Numbered from the stretch's first letter, positions 15,320 through 25,092 are shown. The stretch is 64,000 nt of DNA from Bifidobacterium [indicum] DSM 20214 = LMG 11587 (GCF_000706765.1 NZ_CP006018.1:1116001-1180000), one strand, 5' to 3'. Program-made: numbers and translations. Notes: generated from the sequence alone by a model not told the origin.

Positions 15320-16086
15320 CCCAGATGCTTCTGCTGGAGATCAGCCAGGTATGCGGCACCAACGATGCCTGCCTGATTGCGCAGCTTGGCGGCCACGATA
15401 GGCGTTTCGATCTCGATGTGGGGCAGGAACTTCTCGCTCATCCTGCTCACGCCGCCACCCACAACGAAGAAGTCGGGGTTGAGGTAGTGCTCAAGCAGAC
15501 GGTAGTACTTGGTCAGGCGATTCGCCCACTTCTTGTAACTGAGCTTCTTGCGGTCACGGACCGAGGAGGCCGCATACTTCTCGGCGTCCTTACCGTCCAG
15601 ATCCAGGTGACCCAGCTCGCTGTTGGGAATAAGCACACCGTTGTATATAAGTGCCGTACCGATGCCGGTGCCCAGGGTGGTGGCAATGACCAGACCCTTC
15701 TGCCCCTTGGCGGCGCCGTACTGCACCTCGGCAAGGCCAGCCGCATCCGCATCGTTGACCACGGTGATGGGCCTCCCGCAGGCCTCAGAGAAGACAGCCT
15801 CCACGTCGGCACCCACCCAGGACTGATCCAGGTTGGCCATGAAGTTCAGCGGTTGTCCGGGCTTGACCGGGGCGGGGAAGGCCACGCCCACGGGGATATC
15901 ATCAGTGACTTCGAACTGGTCCAGGAGCTGTTTGACCACCGCGCCCACCGCCTCAGGGGTGGAGTGCTCCGGAGTGAGAATCTTCTTGCGGGGCTCGGCA
16001 AAGTCGCCAACGGTAAGATCAACCGGGGCAGCCTTGATGCCGGATCCGCCGATATCCACTCCAAAAGCCTGCGCTGTATCAATCAT
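15316..16086 (-). CDS. ppgK: Polyphosphate glucokinase (ROK family)
   Basis: Phosphorylates glucose to glucose-6-phosphate with inorganic polyphosphate (and usually ATP) as donor, in the cytosol. The phosphate-binding motif VDIGGSGIK is at 10-18, and GTGIGTALI follows near residue 142. The length, 256 aa, and the first residues match actinobacterial PpgK. The ATG is preceded by a GGAGCAG site. It would feed glucose released by the nearby GH3 enzyme into metabolism. The downstream aminotransferase overlaps it by 4 bases. It is divergent from the nitroreductase gene across a region with a perfect 14-bp palindrome. Confidence 0.93.
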   Translation of the reverse strand: MIDTAQAFGVDIGGSGIKAAPVDLTVGDFAEPRKKILTPEHSTPEAVGAVVKQLLDQFEVTDDIPVGVAFPAPVKPGQPLNFMANLDQSWVGADVEAVFSEACGRPITVVNDADAAGLAEVQYGAAKGQKGLVIATTLGTGIGTALIYNGVLIPNSELGHLDLDGKDAEKYAASSVRDRKKLSYKKWANRLTKYYRLLEHYLNPDFFVVGGGVSRMSEKFLPHIEIETPIVAAKLRNQAGIVGAAYLADLQQKHLG

Positions 16087-16181
16087 TGCTGCTCCTTCAG
16101 GTGCTGACTAGTTAGGATGACGAACCGGCACGTAGGAATTGTACCCCATAGCATGACTTGATTCCCCCGACCCCGATGGAT

Positions 16182-16195
16182 TGCACCCGGGTGCA
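16182..16195. promoter_or_regulatory. Perfect 14-bp palindrome in divergent promoter region
   Basis: TGCACCCGGGTGCA lies between ppgK (minus) and the nitroreductase (plus), 43 bases upstream of the nitroreductase ATG. It has the form of a dimeric repressor operator. The regulator is unknown. Confidence 0.45.
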
Positions 16196-16237
16196 GGTAG
16201 AACCATTAACCCTCATTGAGCAGTATATAGGTGGATA

Positions 16238-17026
16238 ATGGGCAATATGACAGAACACACCCAGCTCATCGACGCACTGAATGTACGCATCACCACCAGG
16301 CACTACGACCCCTCCCCCATCGACGCGGACACAATCCGACAGCTATCCAGCACTCTGAGCGCGATCAACATGCTGAGCGGCCTGGATATCCAGTTGGTGA
16401 CCGATGCACCCGACGTATTCTCGGAAGTCAATACCTCAGGGCACTTCGCCAACGCCGCCAACTATCTGGCCCTGGTCGGCCCTAGGGGCGACCTGGAGAG
16501 CGTGGAAAAAGCGGGTTTCTACGGTCAGCGTCTGGTCCTGACTGCCACCCTGTACGGACTGGGAACCGGTTGGGTGGCGGGGAGCTGGGACAGCGAGGCG
16601 GCGCAGCGACACTGCCGCGTAACACCCAGTCAGGATCTCTACCTGGGCATCACCATAGGCAACTCGGTCACAGAGGCTGACTATGGAAATCAGGATTACA
16701 GCCAGTTATGCCAACGCCAGGCCAGGCACAGGTCGTCCAAATCCTATGAGGAACTGACGGCCCCCATGAGCCAGGAAGACAGGACTTCGGCCCCCGACTG
16801 GTTCAAGTCCGGGGTGAACGCGGCCGCCAAGGCTCCATCGAGCATGAATGGTCAACCCATCCTCTTCACCTGGGACCGAGACTCGGGCGATGCCGTTGCC
16901 CGCCTGGATGATTCCGCGGAGACCGGCTCGCCAGTCGACCTGGGCATAGCAAAGCTCAACTTCCAGATCGGGGCCGGTGGCGGCACCTGGGTATGGGGCA
17001 ACGAAGGCCACTTCATCAGGGCCTGA
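16238..17026 (+). CDS. Nitroreductase-family protein
   Basis: 262-aa FMN-type nitroreductase-like protein, cytosolic. The N-terminal RITTRHYDPSPIDADTIRQL pattern and internal duplication (two alpha/beta halves, second starting near TSAPDWFKSGVNAAAKAPSS) match the single-chain branch that resembles two half-domains and whose members often reduce quinones or flavins. An AGGTGG site precedes the ATG at 16238; a second ATG three codons later is possible. Substrate unknown. It is followed after 55 bases by the histidine phosphatase gene. Confidence 0.78.
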   Translation: MGNMTEHTQLIDALNVRITTRHYDPSPIDADTIRQLSSTLSAINMLSGLDIQLVTDAPDVFSEVNTSGHFANAANYLALVGPRGDLESVEKAGFYGQRLVLTATLYGLGTGWVAGSWDSEAAQRHCRVTPSQDLYLGITIGNSVTEADYGNQDYSQLCQRQARHRSSKSYEELTAPMSQEDRTSAPDWFKSGVNAAAKAPSSMNGQPILFTWDRDSGDAVARLDDSAETGSPVDLGIAKLNFQIGAGGGTWVWGNEGHFIRA

Positions 17027-17081
17027 ATCTCCAGCCCCTGCATGGGAATTGTGGCAGGACCACCGTGTAGGGTTGTGCGCC

Positions 17082-17852
17082 ATGACCAATGGAGCATCAT
17101 CAGCAGTATCGAACAACCTTGACCCCGATTCCACCGGCCGGGTGACCCTCTTCCTGACCCGGCACGGCAGGACCACAGCAAACAGCATGCGCCTGATGCA
17201 GGGGTGGTCTGACTTCCCCCTGACCAAGGAGGGCAGGGAGGGTGTCCGCCGGTTCGGGCGGGGACTACGGGGAATACACTTTGTTTCCGCCTGGTGCGGC
17301 AATCTGACCCGCCATTACGACACAGCCCGCGAGGCCCTGGACGCTTCCGGCCAGAAGGATCTTCGAATCCAGGTGGATCCCGACCTGCGCGAGGACAATT
17401 TCGGCAGCTATGAGGGCCGCGACGAAATCGAGACCCTGACGACCGTCTGCAACTACATGGGGTATGAGAGCCGCGACCAGCTGCGCGAGGCCAAGGGTCG
17501 GATGATATCGGCCTACATGCAGGACGCCTTCCACCGACTGGACCTGGAAAATCCGCTGGGCACCGATCTGGCTCCGGAGGACAGGGCCGAGACCACCGAG
17601 CAGGTTCTGACCCGCATGAAGAGGGCCCTGACCGGCATCGGCGAGGATGCACTGGCCCGCGGCGGAGGCAACGTGCTGGTCGTCAGCTCCGGCATGTCCC
17701 TCCAACAGTTCCTGATCACCCTGGGAGACGACATCGACGTACCCGACATGGCCAACACCTCGGTCACCAAGGTCGCCTATGCCAACGGCAGGTTCAGCCT
17801 GGCCGGGCCGCTGGCCTCCATGGAGTATTTCCAGGCCGGCGGGGAAGAGTAG
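17082..17852 (+). CDS. Histidine phosphatase (phosphoglycerate mutase-like)
   Basis: 256-aa member of the histidine phosphatase superfamily. The catalytic RHG is in FLTRHGRTTAN near residue 27, an acid/His region is around DLREDNFGSYEGRD, and the second phosphate-pocket segment is VLVVSSGMSL, where the usual catalytic His is replaced by Ser-Gly-Met (common form would be SHG). The ATG at 17082 is preferred over one 35 codons upstream because it begins the family alignment and avoids overlap with the nitroreductase. Possible substrates are small phosphate esters; true phosphoglycerate mutase activity is unlikely given the divergence. Confidence 0.82.
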   Translation: MTNGASSAVSNNLDPDSTGRVTLFLTRHGRTTANSMRLMQGWSDFPLTKEGREGVRRFGRGLRGIHFVSAWCGNLTRHYDTAREALDASGQKDLRIQVDPDLREDNFGSYEGRDEIETLTTVCNYMGYESRDQLREAKGRMISAYMQDAFHRLDLENPLGTDLAPEDRAETTEQVLTRMKRALTGIGEDALARGGGNVLVVSSGMSLQQFLITLGDDIDVPDMANTSVTKVAYANGRFSLAGPLASMEYFQAGGEE

Positions 17853-17881
17853 GCAAACCGCTCTCCCCCGACTCCGGCAGG

Positions 17882-18880
17882 TTACTTCTGGAGCGGCTCC
17901 ATGGGCTTCCAATCCGGATCGTGGAGGATCTTGCGCGAATCCACCCACCCCTGGATGATTTTGGGAATGCCGGTCATGAGGTGCCCCCGGTCCACAGCCA
18001 GGAGGCGGATGACCTCTTTTGCGGCCGTCGCCATGGTTCCCAGGGCGAAAGCCAGAGGGCGGTAGTCACCGTGGAGCATGAAGTACCGGGCCATGTACCC
18101 GCGGTTTCGCATGATGTGATAGCGGTTGATGTCCGAGGTGGAATTCAGCTGACGGATACCGCCCATGTCCCAATTGTCGATGTTTCTGGTCCGCCGCATG
18201 ACCACGTCACTGACCTGTACCGCCCTGGTCACCTTGCTGGCCAGATACCCGTACACCGTGTCATCCCAGTAGATGAAGAACCTGGGGTCGGGCAGTCCGA
18301 TCTGCTCAACCACCGTGCGCGAGAAGAGGGCACCCTCAAAGCACATGGTGTTCATCGGCCTGTATCCCGATGAATCGAAGGCGGCCGGGGCAACGGGGTC
18401 CGGAATGCCCATGGGAACGATGAAATGGTACTGCCAGTAGAAGGGTCCACCGTCGTAGTCCAGGCGGGACCCCTGGATGACCTGGAAACGGTCGGTCCAC
18501 TTGGACAGGCGCTCCAGCCCCTCAGGTTCCACGGCCACATCGTCATCCATGACCCAGAACCACTGTGCGCCAAGACGGTAGGCCTTGCCCACACCGGCCG
18601 AGTACCCACCGGCACCACCACCATTGTGCTCCTGAGGAAGGTAGACCACCCGGTGCTCACCGCCCTGACCGTCCACGACGGTCTTCCCCCAGAGTCGATC
18701 GATCTGCTCGGAGAATGCCTCAACCATCTGCCGGGTCCGGTCTGAATTCTCATTGTCCACCACAACAATCCGCCAGGGGGCGACGGTCTGGCTAAGGATG
18801 GACTCGAAAAGATTGGACAGGAGTTCCTGCCGTTTGTAGGTCACGACGACCATGGCGACCTTGTCTATCACTTTTTCCAT
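17882..18880 (-). CDS. Family 2 glycosyltransferase (GlfT-like)
   Basis: 332-aa cytosolic or membrane-associated glycosyltransferase. The GT-A fold is marked by AMVVVTYKRQELL, IVVVDNENSD and the metal-binding WFWVMDDDV. The arrangement resembles the rhamnosyl/galactofuranosyl transferases of cell-wall polysaccharide synthesis. The start at 18880 is chosen because GGAGG lies directly upstream and the family alignment begins there; a longer reading frame extends upstream without a ribosome-binding site. It is convergent with the histidine phosphatase (29-base gap, no hairpin) and divergent from the ribU promoter. Confidence 0.87.
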   Translation of the reverse strand: MEKVIDKVAMVVVTYKRQELLSNLFESILSQTVAPWRIVVVDNENSDRTRQMVEAFSEQIDRLWGKTVVDGQGGEHRVVYLPQEHNGGGAGGYSAGVGKAYRLGAQWFWVMDDDVAVEPEGLERLSKWTDRFQVIQGSRLDYDGGPFYWQYHFIVPMGIPDPVAPAAFDSSGYRPMNTMCFEGALFSRTVVEQIGLPDPRFFIYWDDTVYGYLASKVTRAVQVSDVVMRRTRNIDNWDMGGIRQLNSTSDINRYHIMRNRGYMARYFMLHGDYRPLAFALGTMATAAKEVIRLLAVDRGHLMTGIPKIIQGWVDSRKILHDPDWKPMEPLQK

Positions 18881-19001
18881 GCCTCCATTGTTGCACCTCC
18901 GGAGACCGAACAGGCGAGCGCGGCGGAACATCCGCAGGATGTACTCCCCGCAGTGTGGGTATCGATCCGTATTGGGCCGATGTGTCATTGGATACAGAGG
19001 T

Positions 19002-19030
19002 TTGACCTCCATATGGCCCACTGCTAGATT
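19002..19030 (+). promoter_or_regulatory. Promoter of the ribU-ecf operon
   Basis: TTGACC (19002-19007), a 17-base spacer and TAGATT (19025-19030) form a good housekeeping promoter. Transcription should begin near 19037, almost exactly where the riboswitch aptamer begins. Confidence 0.7.
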
Positions 19031-19036
19031 GAAACC

Positions 19037-19168
19037 GTCAAGTTTCAGGGAAGGTGAGAGTCCTTACTGGCGGTATCCGGTTGCAATCCGGGAGCCCGCG
19101 ACCCGCGCGAGCGGTGGATATCGGTGAGAGTCCGAAGCCAACGGTTACAGTCCGGATGAAAGAAACGA
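19037..19168 (+). promoter_or_regulatory. FMN riboswitch (RFN element)
   Basis: Conserved blocks of the FMN aptamer are readable in order: AGGGAAGGTGAGAGTCC, TGGCGGTA, AGCCCGCGA, GGTGAGAGTCCGAAGCC and ACGGTTACAGTCCGGATG. The closing stem P1 pairs GTTTC (19042-19046) with GAAAC (19162-19166). The ribosome-binding GAGG of ribU begins at the next base (19167), so FMN binding probably blocks translation. No terminator hairpin lies between aptamer and gene. Confidence 0.95.
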
Positions 19169-19176
19169 GGCTCTAT

Positions 19177-19788
19177 ATGAGCATGCCTTCGCATACCGAA
19201 AACCAGGAACACCACGATGCGAATCGCGGTGGGTCCTTCGAATCCCACTCAACGACGGCAGGACGAGGAGGACGTTGGTCAACCAAGCGCATCGCCGTAT
19301 ACGCCCTCTTCGTGGCCTTGACCATCGTCCTGAGTTATGTTTCCATTCCGATTTTCCCTGCTGCCCCCTTTCTGAAGTATGACCCTTCCGGAATCGTGGT
19401 CCTGGTGGCAGGATTTGCTTTCGGTCCCTTGGCGGCCGCCGTCGTCGGCACTCTCGGATTCGTGCCCCACATCTTCAGTAATCCCTTCGGGGCCCTGATC
19501 GCCATCATCGTCGCCCTGGCTCTGGGGCTGCCGGCGGCCTTCATCTACAAGCGGATCCGCACTCGAAAGGGTGCGGTCATCGGCATTCTGGTCGGATCGG
19601 TGGCGGGTCTGGCTGCCGCCATACTCTGCAATGTGATCATCACCCCCATATACGCCCACATGAGCTTCCAGCAGGTTCTGGGCATGATCATCCCCATCCT
19701 CCTGCCCTTCAACCTCATGAAGTTCGCAATCCACGGGGTCATCACCTTCCTGATCTACAAGCCCATCTCAGTCCTGGTCAACCACTGA
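19177..19788 (+). CDS. ribU: Riboflavin ECF transporter substrate-binding component
   Basis: 203-aa integral membrane S-component that binds riboflavin and docks on an energy-coupling module. About 40 polar residues precede six helices, beginning at IAVYALFVALTIVLSYVSI. The segment FLKYDPSGIVVLVAGFAFGP is typical of RibU. The ATG at 19177 has GAGG six bases upstream; an alternative ATG lies two codons later. It sits under an FMN riboswitch, and the fused ATPase-EcfT gene follows after 50 bases, so the operon encodes a complete transporter. Riboflavin specificity rests on both the riboswitch and the sequence. Confidence 0.93.
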   Translation: MSMPSHTENQEHHDANRGGSFESHSTTAGRGGRWSTKRIAVYALFVALTIVLSYVSIPIFPAAPFLKYDPSGIVVLVAGFAFGPLAAAVVGTLGFVPHIFSNPFGALIAIIVALALGLPAAFIYKRIRTRKGAVIGILVGSVAGLAAAILCNVIITPIYAHMSFQQVLGMIIPILLPFNLMKFAIHGVITFLIYKPISVLVNH

Positions 19789-19838
19789 ACATCCCCGACA
19801 GTTCCGGAACAGCTTCCTCAGCAGGGATTGGACGAACC

Positions 19839-22310
19839 GTGAGTTATAAACCGGTACAGACGATTCGGGACGACGAACCCTTGGCCGTCCTGGACGAGGT
19901 CTCTTTCAGCTATGACCAGGGTCGAACCTGGGTACTCGACCATGTGAGCCTGACCATCCATCGAGGAGAACGGGTTGCCGTCGTCGGGGCCAATGGGTCA
20001 GGCAAGTCAACCCTTGCCCTCCTGCTGGCCGGCGCCCTGGCACCTGACCGGGGACGCATCGAGCTGAGAGGGCAGGTTGTATTCGACTCCGCCCGCCCCT
20101 GGGCCGAACGGGTGGACACCGATGCCTACCGTCAGGTCAGGGAAAGCATCGGGATGGTGTTCCAGAATCCGGAGGATCAGATAGTCACCACCGTCACTGA
20201 GGATGACGTTGCCTTCGGACCGGAGAATCAGGGCATGGCACGACCTGCCATGCAGGCGTCCGTCGTGAGGTCTCTCAAGGAGGTCGATCTGTCCGGCCGC
20301 GAACGGTCTGACCCGACCAGGATGTCCGGCGGCCAGCAGCAGCGGGTCTCCATTGCCGGTGCCCTGGCCATGGACCCTGACATGTTGGTGATGGACGAGC
20401 CGGGCGCCATGCTGGACTCGTCCGGTCGAAGCAGAATCTCCGCCATCATGGCCACCATGGCCGAGCAGGGTAAGACGGTGGTTCACATCACCCATCATCT
20501 CGACGAGGCCGGCACTGCCAGCAGGGTGATTGTCCTCGATCAGGGTCGCATCATCGCCGACGGTCCTCCCGACCAGGCGCTGCCCACCCTGTACCGGCAA
20601 CTCAACACCGACTCCCCCGCATCAGGGGCAGGTAGGCATACGGACGATTGGGATGCCAACACATCCGGAGTCGGTTTGGGCCAGCGCACCGAGCACCGGC
20701 ACGACACCTCCGACGAAGAGGAACCCGCTGTGGAGGCCAAGGGCCTTTCCTACAGGTTCGGTGAGGGAAGACGCCAGGTGGTGGATCATCTCGACTTGAG
20801 ACTGGAAAAGGGGCGGACCCTGGCCATACTAGGCCCCAACGGTTCCGGCAAATCAACCCTTGCCCGGTTGATCTGTGCACTGATTCGCCCGACCGAGGGG
20901 AATCTCTCAGTAGCGGGAATACCGCTGACCGTTGGGGGACACACCCCGCGACGGGCCCGCAACCGTCGGCTCGGCATGCTGCGACAGCGGGTGGGATATG
21001 TGATGCAGAAGCCCGAACACCAGCTCTTCGCCGAAACCGTGGCGCAGGATGTGGCCTATGGCCCCGGCAATCTCGGTTTCGACAAGGGCGATACCGCCCT
21101 ACGCGTGAAACAGGTTCTCACCCTGTTGGGATTGGGGGAGCTGTCCGACCGCTCCCCCTTCGACCTTTCCGGTGGTCAGCAGCGCCTGGTCGCCTTGGCT
21201 GGCGTTCTGGCCACATCTCCGAAGATTCTGGTACTGGACGAGGTGACGGCCGGTCTGGATCCCAAGGCGTCCGAAACCATCATGACCGTGTTGGAGCGCC
21301 TCCAAGGTGAGGGTGTGACGATCATTCTCATCACCCATGATGAAGAAGAGGTCATCCGCCTGGCCGACCAGGCCCTCCTCATGAACCAGGGACACATGGT
21401 CTCGCACGGCAACGTGGGGAAGGTTCTCAAGGATTACCACGACCTACGGGCCCATATCAGCTCTTCGGGAAACCACGAGGAGGACTCCGGGACCGAACAA
21501 ATCGAAGAACCAGCATCCGAGAGCAAGGCAGAAGACCAGGCGGACGGGCCTTCCCTGATTGCTCGCCTGGATCCCCGAGCCAAGATGGTCTGCTTCCTGA
21601 TGCTCATGGTCACCTCCTTCTTCATCGGCACTGGGCCGCAGCTCATCCTGGGGGTGTTGGTCACTCTGGCAATCATCATGGCAGCGCGAATATCGCCGCT
21701 GAAACTGATGAAATCGGTCAGTGGACTCCTGGCCCTCCTGGTACTGGTTGCCCTGCTGAATCTCCTGGTTACCCGAGACGGCACCGCCCTGACCCGATGG
21801 GGACCATTGATCATCACCGACCAGGGGCTATGGGCCGCTCTGGTATATACCTGCCGGTTTGGCCTTGTCCTCCTTCTGGGGGCCCTCCTGCTCATGACCA
21901 CAACGCCGACACAGATGACCGACGCCTTCGAGTCCCTCCTCTCGCCCCTGGGCAGGCTCGGAGTCCATACCAGCGAGATATCCCTGGTCCTCTCCCTGGC
22001 TCTGCGGTTCATCCCGACGCTGGTTCGGGAGATGCAGTCCATCCGTGAAGCCCAGGCCGCCAGAGGTGGAAGCATCGAAAGCGGCAGCCCCTCCCGACGG
22101 GCTCGGGCCATGGCCGCCATCATCATACCGGTCTTCGCCGCCGCCCTGCGCCATGCAGACAATCTGGGACAGGCACTGGATGCCCGCTCCTACCATGGAG
22201 GAAGGGGTCGCACCCACTACCGGGTCTCCCGGATGCAGGGCATCGATTACGGGTTCATCACTCTGGTCGCCGTCTACCTCGCTCTCCTGGTGGTCCTGAT
22301 TTTCCTCTGA
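19839..22310 (+). CDS. Fused ECF transporter module: ATPase-ATPase-EcfT
   Basis: 823-aa protein joining all non-substrate parts of an energy-coupling-factor transporter. ATPase 1 (about 15-265) has GANGSGKS (50-57) and the signature MSGGQQQRVS. ATPase 2 (about 295-545) has GPNGSGKS and LSGGQQRLVA. The C-terminal part (about 575-823) starts RLDPRAKMVCF and has several membrane helices with the coupling-helix region AQAARGGSIESG typical of EcfT. Acidic linkers join the parts. EcfA1, EcfA2 and EcfT are usually separate proteins. It presumably powers RibU and perhaps other S-components encoded elsewhere. Confidence 0.95.
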   Translation: MSYKPVQTIRDDEPLAVLDEVSFSYDQGRTWVLDHVSLTIHRGERVAVVGANGSGKSTLALLLAGALAPDRGRIELRGQVVFDSARPWAERVDTDAYRQVRESIGMVFQNPEDQIVTTVTEDDVAFGPENQGMARPAMQASVVRSLKEVDLSGRERSDPTRMSGGQQQRVSIAGALAMDPDMLVMDEPGAMLDSSGRSRISAIMATMAEQGKTVVHITHHLDEAGTASRVIVLDQGRIIADGPPDQALPTLYRQLNTDSPASGAGRHTDDWDANTSGVGLGQRTEHRHDTSDEEEPAVEAKGLSYRFGEGRRQVVDHLDLRLEKGRTLAILGPNGSGKSTLARLICALIRPTEGNLSVAGIPLTVGGHTPRRARNRRLGMLRQRVGYVMQKPEHQLFAETVAQDVAYGPGNLGFDKGDTALRVKQVLTLLGLGELSDRSPFDLSGGQQRLVALAGVLATSPKILVLDEVTAGLDPKASETIMTVLERLQGEGVTIILITHDEEEVIRLADQALLMNQGHMVSHGNVGKVLKDYHDLRAHISSSGNHEEDSGTEQIEEPASESKAEDQADGPSLIARLDPRAKMVCFLMLMVTSFFIGTGPQLILGVLVTLAIIMAARISPLKLMKSVSGLLALLVLVALLNLLVTRDGTALTRWGPLIITDQGLWAALVYTCRFGLVLLLGALLLMTTTPTQMTDAFESLLSPLGRLGVHTSEISLVLSLALRFIPTLVREMQSIREAQAARGGSIESGSPSRRARAMAAIIIPVFAAALRHADNLGQALDARSYHGGRGRTHYRVSRMQGIDYGFITLVAVYLALLVVLIFL

Positions 22311-22359
22311 CAGGCACCTGCGAACCTCCAGCGTGGCCGTAGGCTAAGCACCACGTAAA

Positions 22360-22390
22360 AAGGGACGGAACCGTTACGGCTCCGTCCCTT
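22360..22390. terminator. Bidirectional terminator between ecf and clpC
   Basis: AAGGGACGGA pairs with TCCGTCCCTT, with an inner CCG-TTA-CGG. AAAA precedes on the left and a T-rich stretch follows on the right. It serves the convergent ecf and clpC genes. Confidence 0.85.
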
Positions 22391-22446
22391 CCTTATTACA
22401 ATCTGCTTGCTGCCGTATGACAGCACGGTTTCAGTGGGAACTCATG

Positions 22447-25092
22447 TCATTCCTGTGCAGGGGTTCCATCAGACCCGGAACCCGGAAGCTCGGATGATTC
22501 ACTGTCCGCCTGTTCCGGCTGGGCAAGGTCAGAGTCCGAATCATCCTCGGTCGAGGTGGAAACCTGAGCACGTACCAGCTCTGGCTCCCGCTCCCCTGAT
22601 GCATCCTCGTCCCCACCTTCGAAGGGCACACCCTTGAAGGTGAACTCGCCCAGGATACCCTCACCTTCGGCATCCACACGGACCGACTCATTGTCTTTGA
22701 GTTCGCCCATGAGGATCTTCTCAGAGATGGCATCCTCTATGTCACGCTGGATGACACGACGCAGGGGCCGGGCACCGAGGAGCGGGTCGAAGCCCTTCTC
22801 CGCCAGAAGATCCTTGGCCTTGGCGCTCAGATCCAGCGACATATGACGCTCGAAGAGACGGTCATTGAGCTGGTTGACATCCAAATCCACGATCTGGCGC
22901 ACCTGGGGCTCGGTCAGCTGCTGGAAGACGATGATATCGTCCAGACGGTTCAGGAACTCGGGCCTGAACTGCTGCTTGAGCTCACTGGTCACCTGGTCCT
23001 TCATCCGCTGATATGAGGTCTCGGTGTTGCCCGAAGCGTTGAAGCCGGTGTTGGCCGCCTTGGCGATGTCACGGGTACCCAGGTTGGTGGTCAGGATGAT
23101 GATGGTGTTCTTGAAGTCCACCGTCCGTCCCTGCCCATCGGTCAGGTGCCCGTCATCCAGGACCTGGAGGAGGGTGTTGAAGATGTCCGGGTGGGCCTTT
23201 TCGATCTCATCGAAGAGGACCACGGAGAAGGGCTTGCGACGGACCTTCTCGGTCAGTTCGCCACCCTCCTCGTATCCGACGTACCCCGGAGGGGCACCGA
23301 AGAGCCTGGAAGCCGCGTACTTCTCCGAGAACTCCGACATGTCGACGCGAATCAAGGCGTCCTCATCGTCGAAGAGGAACCGGGCGAGGGACTTGGCCAG
23401 CTCGGTCTTGCCCACACCGGTCGGGCCGGCGAAGATGAAGGAACCGGCGGGACGCTTGGGATCCTTGAGGCCGACTCGGGTGCGACGGATGGAGCGCGAC
23501 AGGGCGGAAACGGCCTCATCCTGACCGATGATCCGCTTGTGGAGCTCCTTCTCCATGCCCAGAAGCTTCTTGGACTCGGCCTGGGTGAGTTTGAAGACCG
23601 GAATTCCTGTGGTCGAAGAGACCACCTCGGCGATGACATCCTCATCCACAACCATCTTGACATCGGACTCGCCCTGGCGCCAGGCCTTCTCCTTCTCCTT
23701 GCGCTCGGCCTCAAGCTTTTCCTGGCTGTCGCGCAGTTCAGCGGCCTTTTCGAAGTCCTGGTCCTTTATGGCCTGATCCTTCTGGGCAGAGACCTTATCG
23801 ACCTTGGCATCCAGTTCCTTGAGCTCAGGCGGTGCGGTCAGACGCTTGATACGAAGCCGGGCACCGGCCTCATCAATCAGGTCAATGGCCTTGTCGGGCA
23901 GGTTACGGTCCTGGATATACCTGGAGGACAGTTCCGCAGCCGACTGCAGGGCCTTGTCGGTGATGGTGACGTGGTGGTGGTGCTCGTAGCGACCACGCAG
24001 ACCCTTGAGTATCTCAATGGTCTGGGCGATGGTCGGCTCGGAGACCTGGATGGGCTGGAACCGCCTCTCCAGGGCCGCGTCCTTCTCAATGTACTTGCGG
24101 TACTCGTCGGTGGTGGTGGCACCTATGGTCTGGAGCTCGCCACGGGCCAACAGGGGCTTGAGCATATCGGAGGCACCCAGGGCACCGTCCGCGGAGCCGG
24201 CACCGACGATGGTGTGAATCTCGTCGATGAAAAGGATGATGTCGCCGCGGGTCTTGATCTCCTTGAGGACCTTCTTCAGCCGCTCTTCGAAATCACCCCG
24301 GTATCGGGAACCGGCCACCATGGAGCCGAGATCAAGAGAATATACCTGCTTGCCCCTCAGGGTCTCCGGAACGTCACCCTCATGAATCTTCTGCGCGAGA
24401 CCTTCGACCACGGCCGTCTTGCCCACACCGGGCTCGCCAATCAGGACCGGGTTGTTCTTGGTGCGCCTGGACAGGACCACCATGACCCGCTCTATCTCGT
24501 TGGCACGCCCAATGACCGGGTCAAGTTTGCCCTCGGCGGCTTCCTGGGTCAGGTTTCGCCCAAACTGGTCAAGGATGGCGGAACCGGTCTGCCCGCCCTT
24601 GTTCTGCACCCCACCAGCGTTGGCCAGGTCGCCCTTGCCGGACTCCCCGCCCTCGTGGTTGCCGCGAATCATGTCAATCGTGGCTGTCCGCAGGTCACCC
24701 AGGTCCACGCCCATCTTGATCAGGACCTGGGTGCCGACGCCCTCGCCCTCTCGAATAAGGCCCAGCAGAATGTGCTCGGTACCGATGTAGGAGTGTCCCA
24801 GCTGCAGAGCCTCCCTGAGTGAGAGCTCCAAAACCTGCTTGGCATGTGGTGTAAAGGGAATATGCCCATTGGGAGCGGCATTGCCCTTGCCAATCATTTC
24901 CTCGACCTGCTTGCGGGTCGCTTCCAGTTCAACACCCTTGGAAGCCAGGGCCTTTGCGGCAACACCGTCCCCCTCGCGGATCAGGCCCAGCAGGAGGTGC
25001 TCGGTGCCGATGTAATTGTGCTGAAGGGTGCGGGCCTCTTCCTGCGCCAGCACAATCACCCGCCGCGCACGGTCGGTAAACCGTTCGAACAT
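22447..25092 (-). CDS. clpC: ClpC AAA+ unfoldase
   Basis: 881-aa Clp/Hsp100 ATPase that unfolds proteins for ClpP. It contains the Clp_N double repeat (2-145), AAA-1 with GEPGVGKT and the arginine-rich sensor region, a short middle domain with a UVR motif (near [20 protein letters not shown]), AAA-2 with GPTGVGKT, and a D2 small domain. The acidic C-terminal tail after about residue 820 is low-complexity and varies among relatives. The ATG at 25092 ([11 protein letters not shown]) has an AAGGAC site; a GTG/ATG frame ten codons upstream is not used in the family. A perfect CAACGC-AAA-GCGTTG palindrome lies 82 bases upstream of the start. Confidence 0.97.
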   Translation of the reverse strand: MFERFTDRARRVIVLAQEEARTLQHNYIGTEHLLLGLIREGDGVAAKALASKGVELEATRKQVEEMIGKGNAAPNGHIPFTPHAKQVLELSLREALQLGHSYIGTEHILLGLIREGEGVGTQVLIKMGVDLGDLRTATIDMIRGNHEGGESGKGDLANAGGVQNKGGQTGSAILDQFGRNLTQEAAEGKLDPVIGRANEIERVMVVLSRRTKNNPVLIGEPGVGKTAVVEGLAQKIHEGDVPETLRGKQVYSLDLGSMVAGSRYRGDFEERLKKVLKEIKTRGDIILFIDEIHTIVGAGSADGALGASDMLKPLLARGELQTIGATTTDEYRKYIEKDAALERRFQPIQVSEPTIAQTIEILKGLRGRYEHHHHVTITDKALQSAAELSSRYIQDRNLPDKAIDLIDEAGARLRIKRLTAPPELKELDAKVDKVSAQKDQAIKDQDFEKAAELRDSQEKLEAERKEKEKAWRQGESDVKMVVDEDVIAEVVSSTTGIPVFKLTQAESKKLLGMEKELHKRIIGQDEAVSALSRSIRRTRVGLKDPKRPAGSFIFAGPTGVGKTELAKSLARFLFDDEDALIRVDMSEFSEKYAASRLFGAPPGYVGYEEGGELTEKVRRKPFSVVLFDEIEKAHPDIFNTLLQVLDDGHLTDGQGRTVDFKNTIIILTTNLGTRDIAKAANTGFNASGNTETSYQRMKDQVTSELKQQFRPEFLNRLDDIIVFQQLTEPQVRQIVDLDVNQLNDRLFERHMSLDLSAKAKDLLAEKGFDPLLGARPLRRVIQRDIEDAISEKILMGELKDNESVRVDAEGEGILGEFTFKGVPFEGGDEDASGEREPELVRAQVSTSTEDDSDSDLAQPEQADSESSELPGSGSDGTPAQE

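Noticed and set aside
19031-19046. GAAAC upstream of the FMN aptamer could compete with P1 by pairing with GTTTC (19042-19046).
   Set aside because: The promoter hexamers at 19002-19030 place the transcription start near 19037, so this GAAAC would not be in the RNA.
23146-24822. 558-codon open frame opposite clpC.
   Set aside because: It is antisense to a clearly conserved gene; high GC content produces long antisense frames, and it lacks a ribosome-binding site and recognisable domains.
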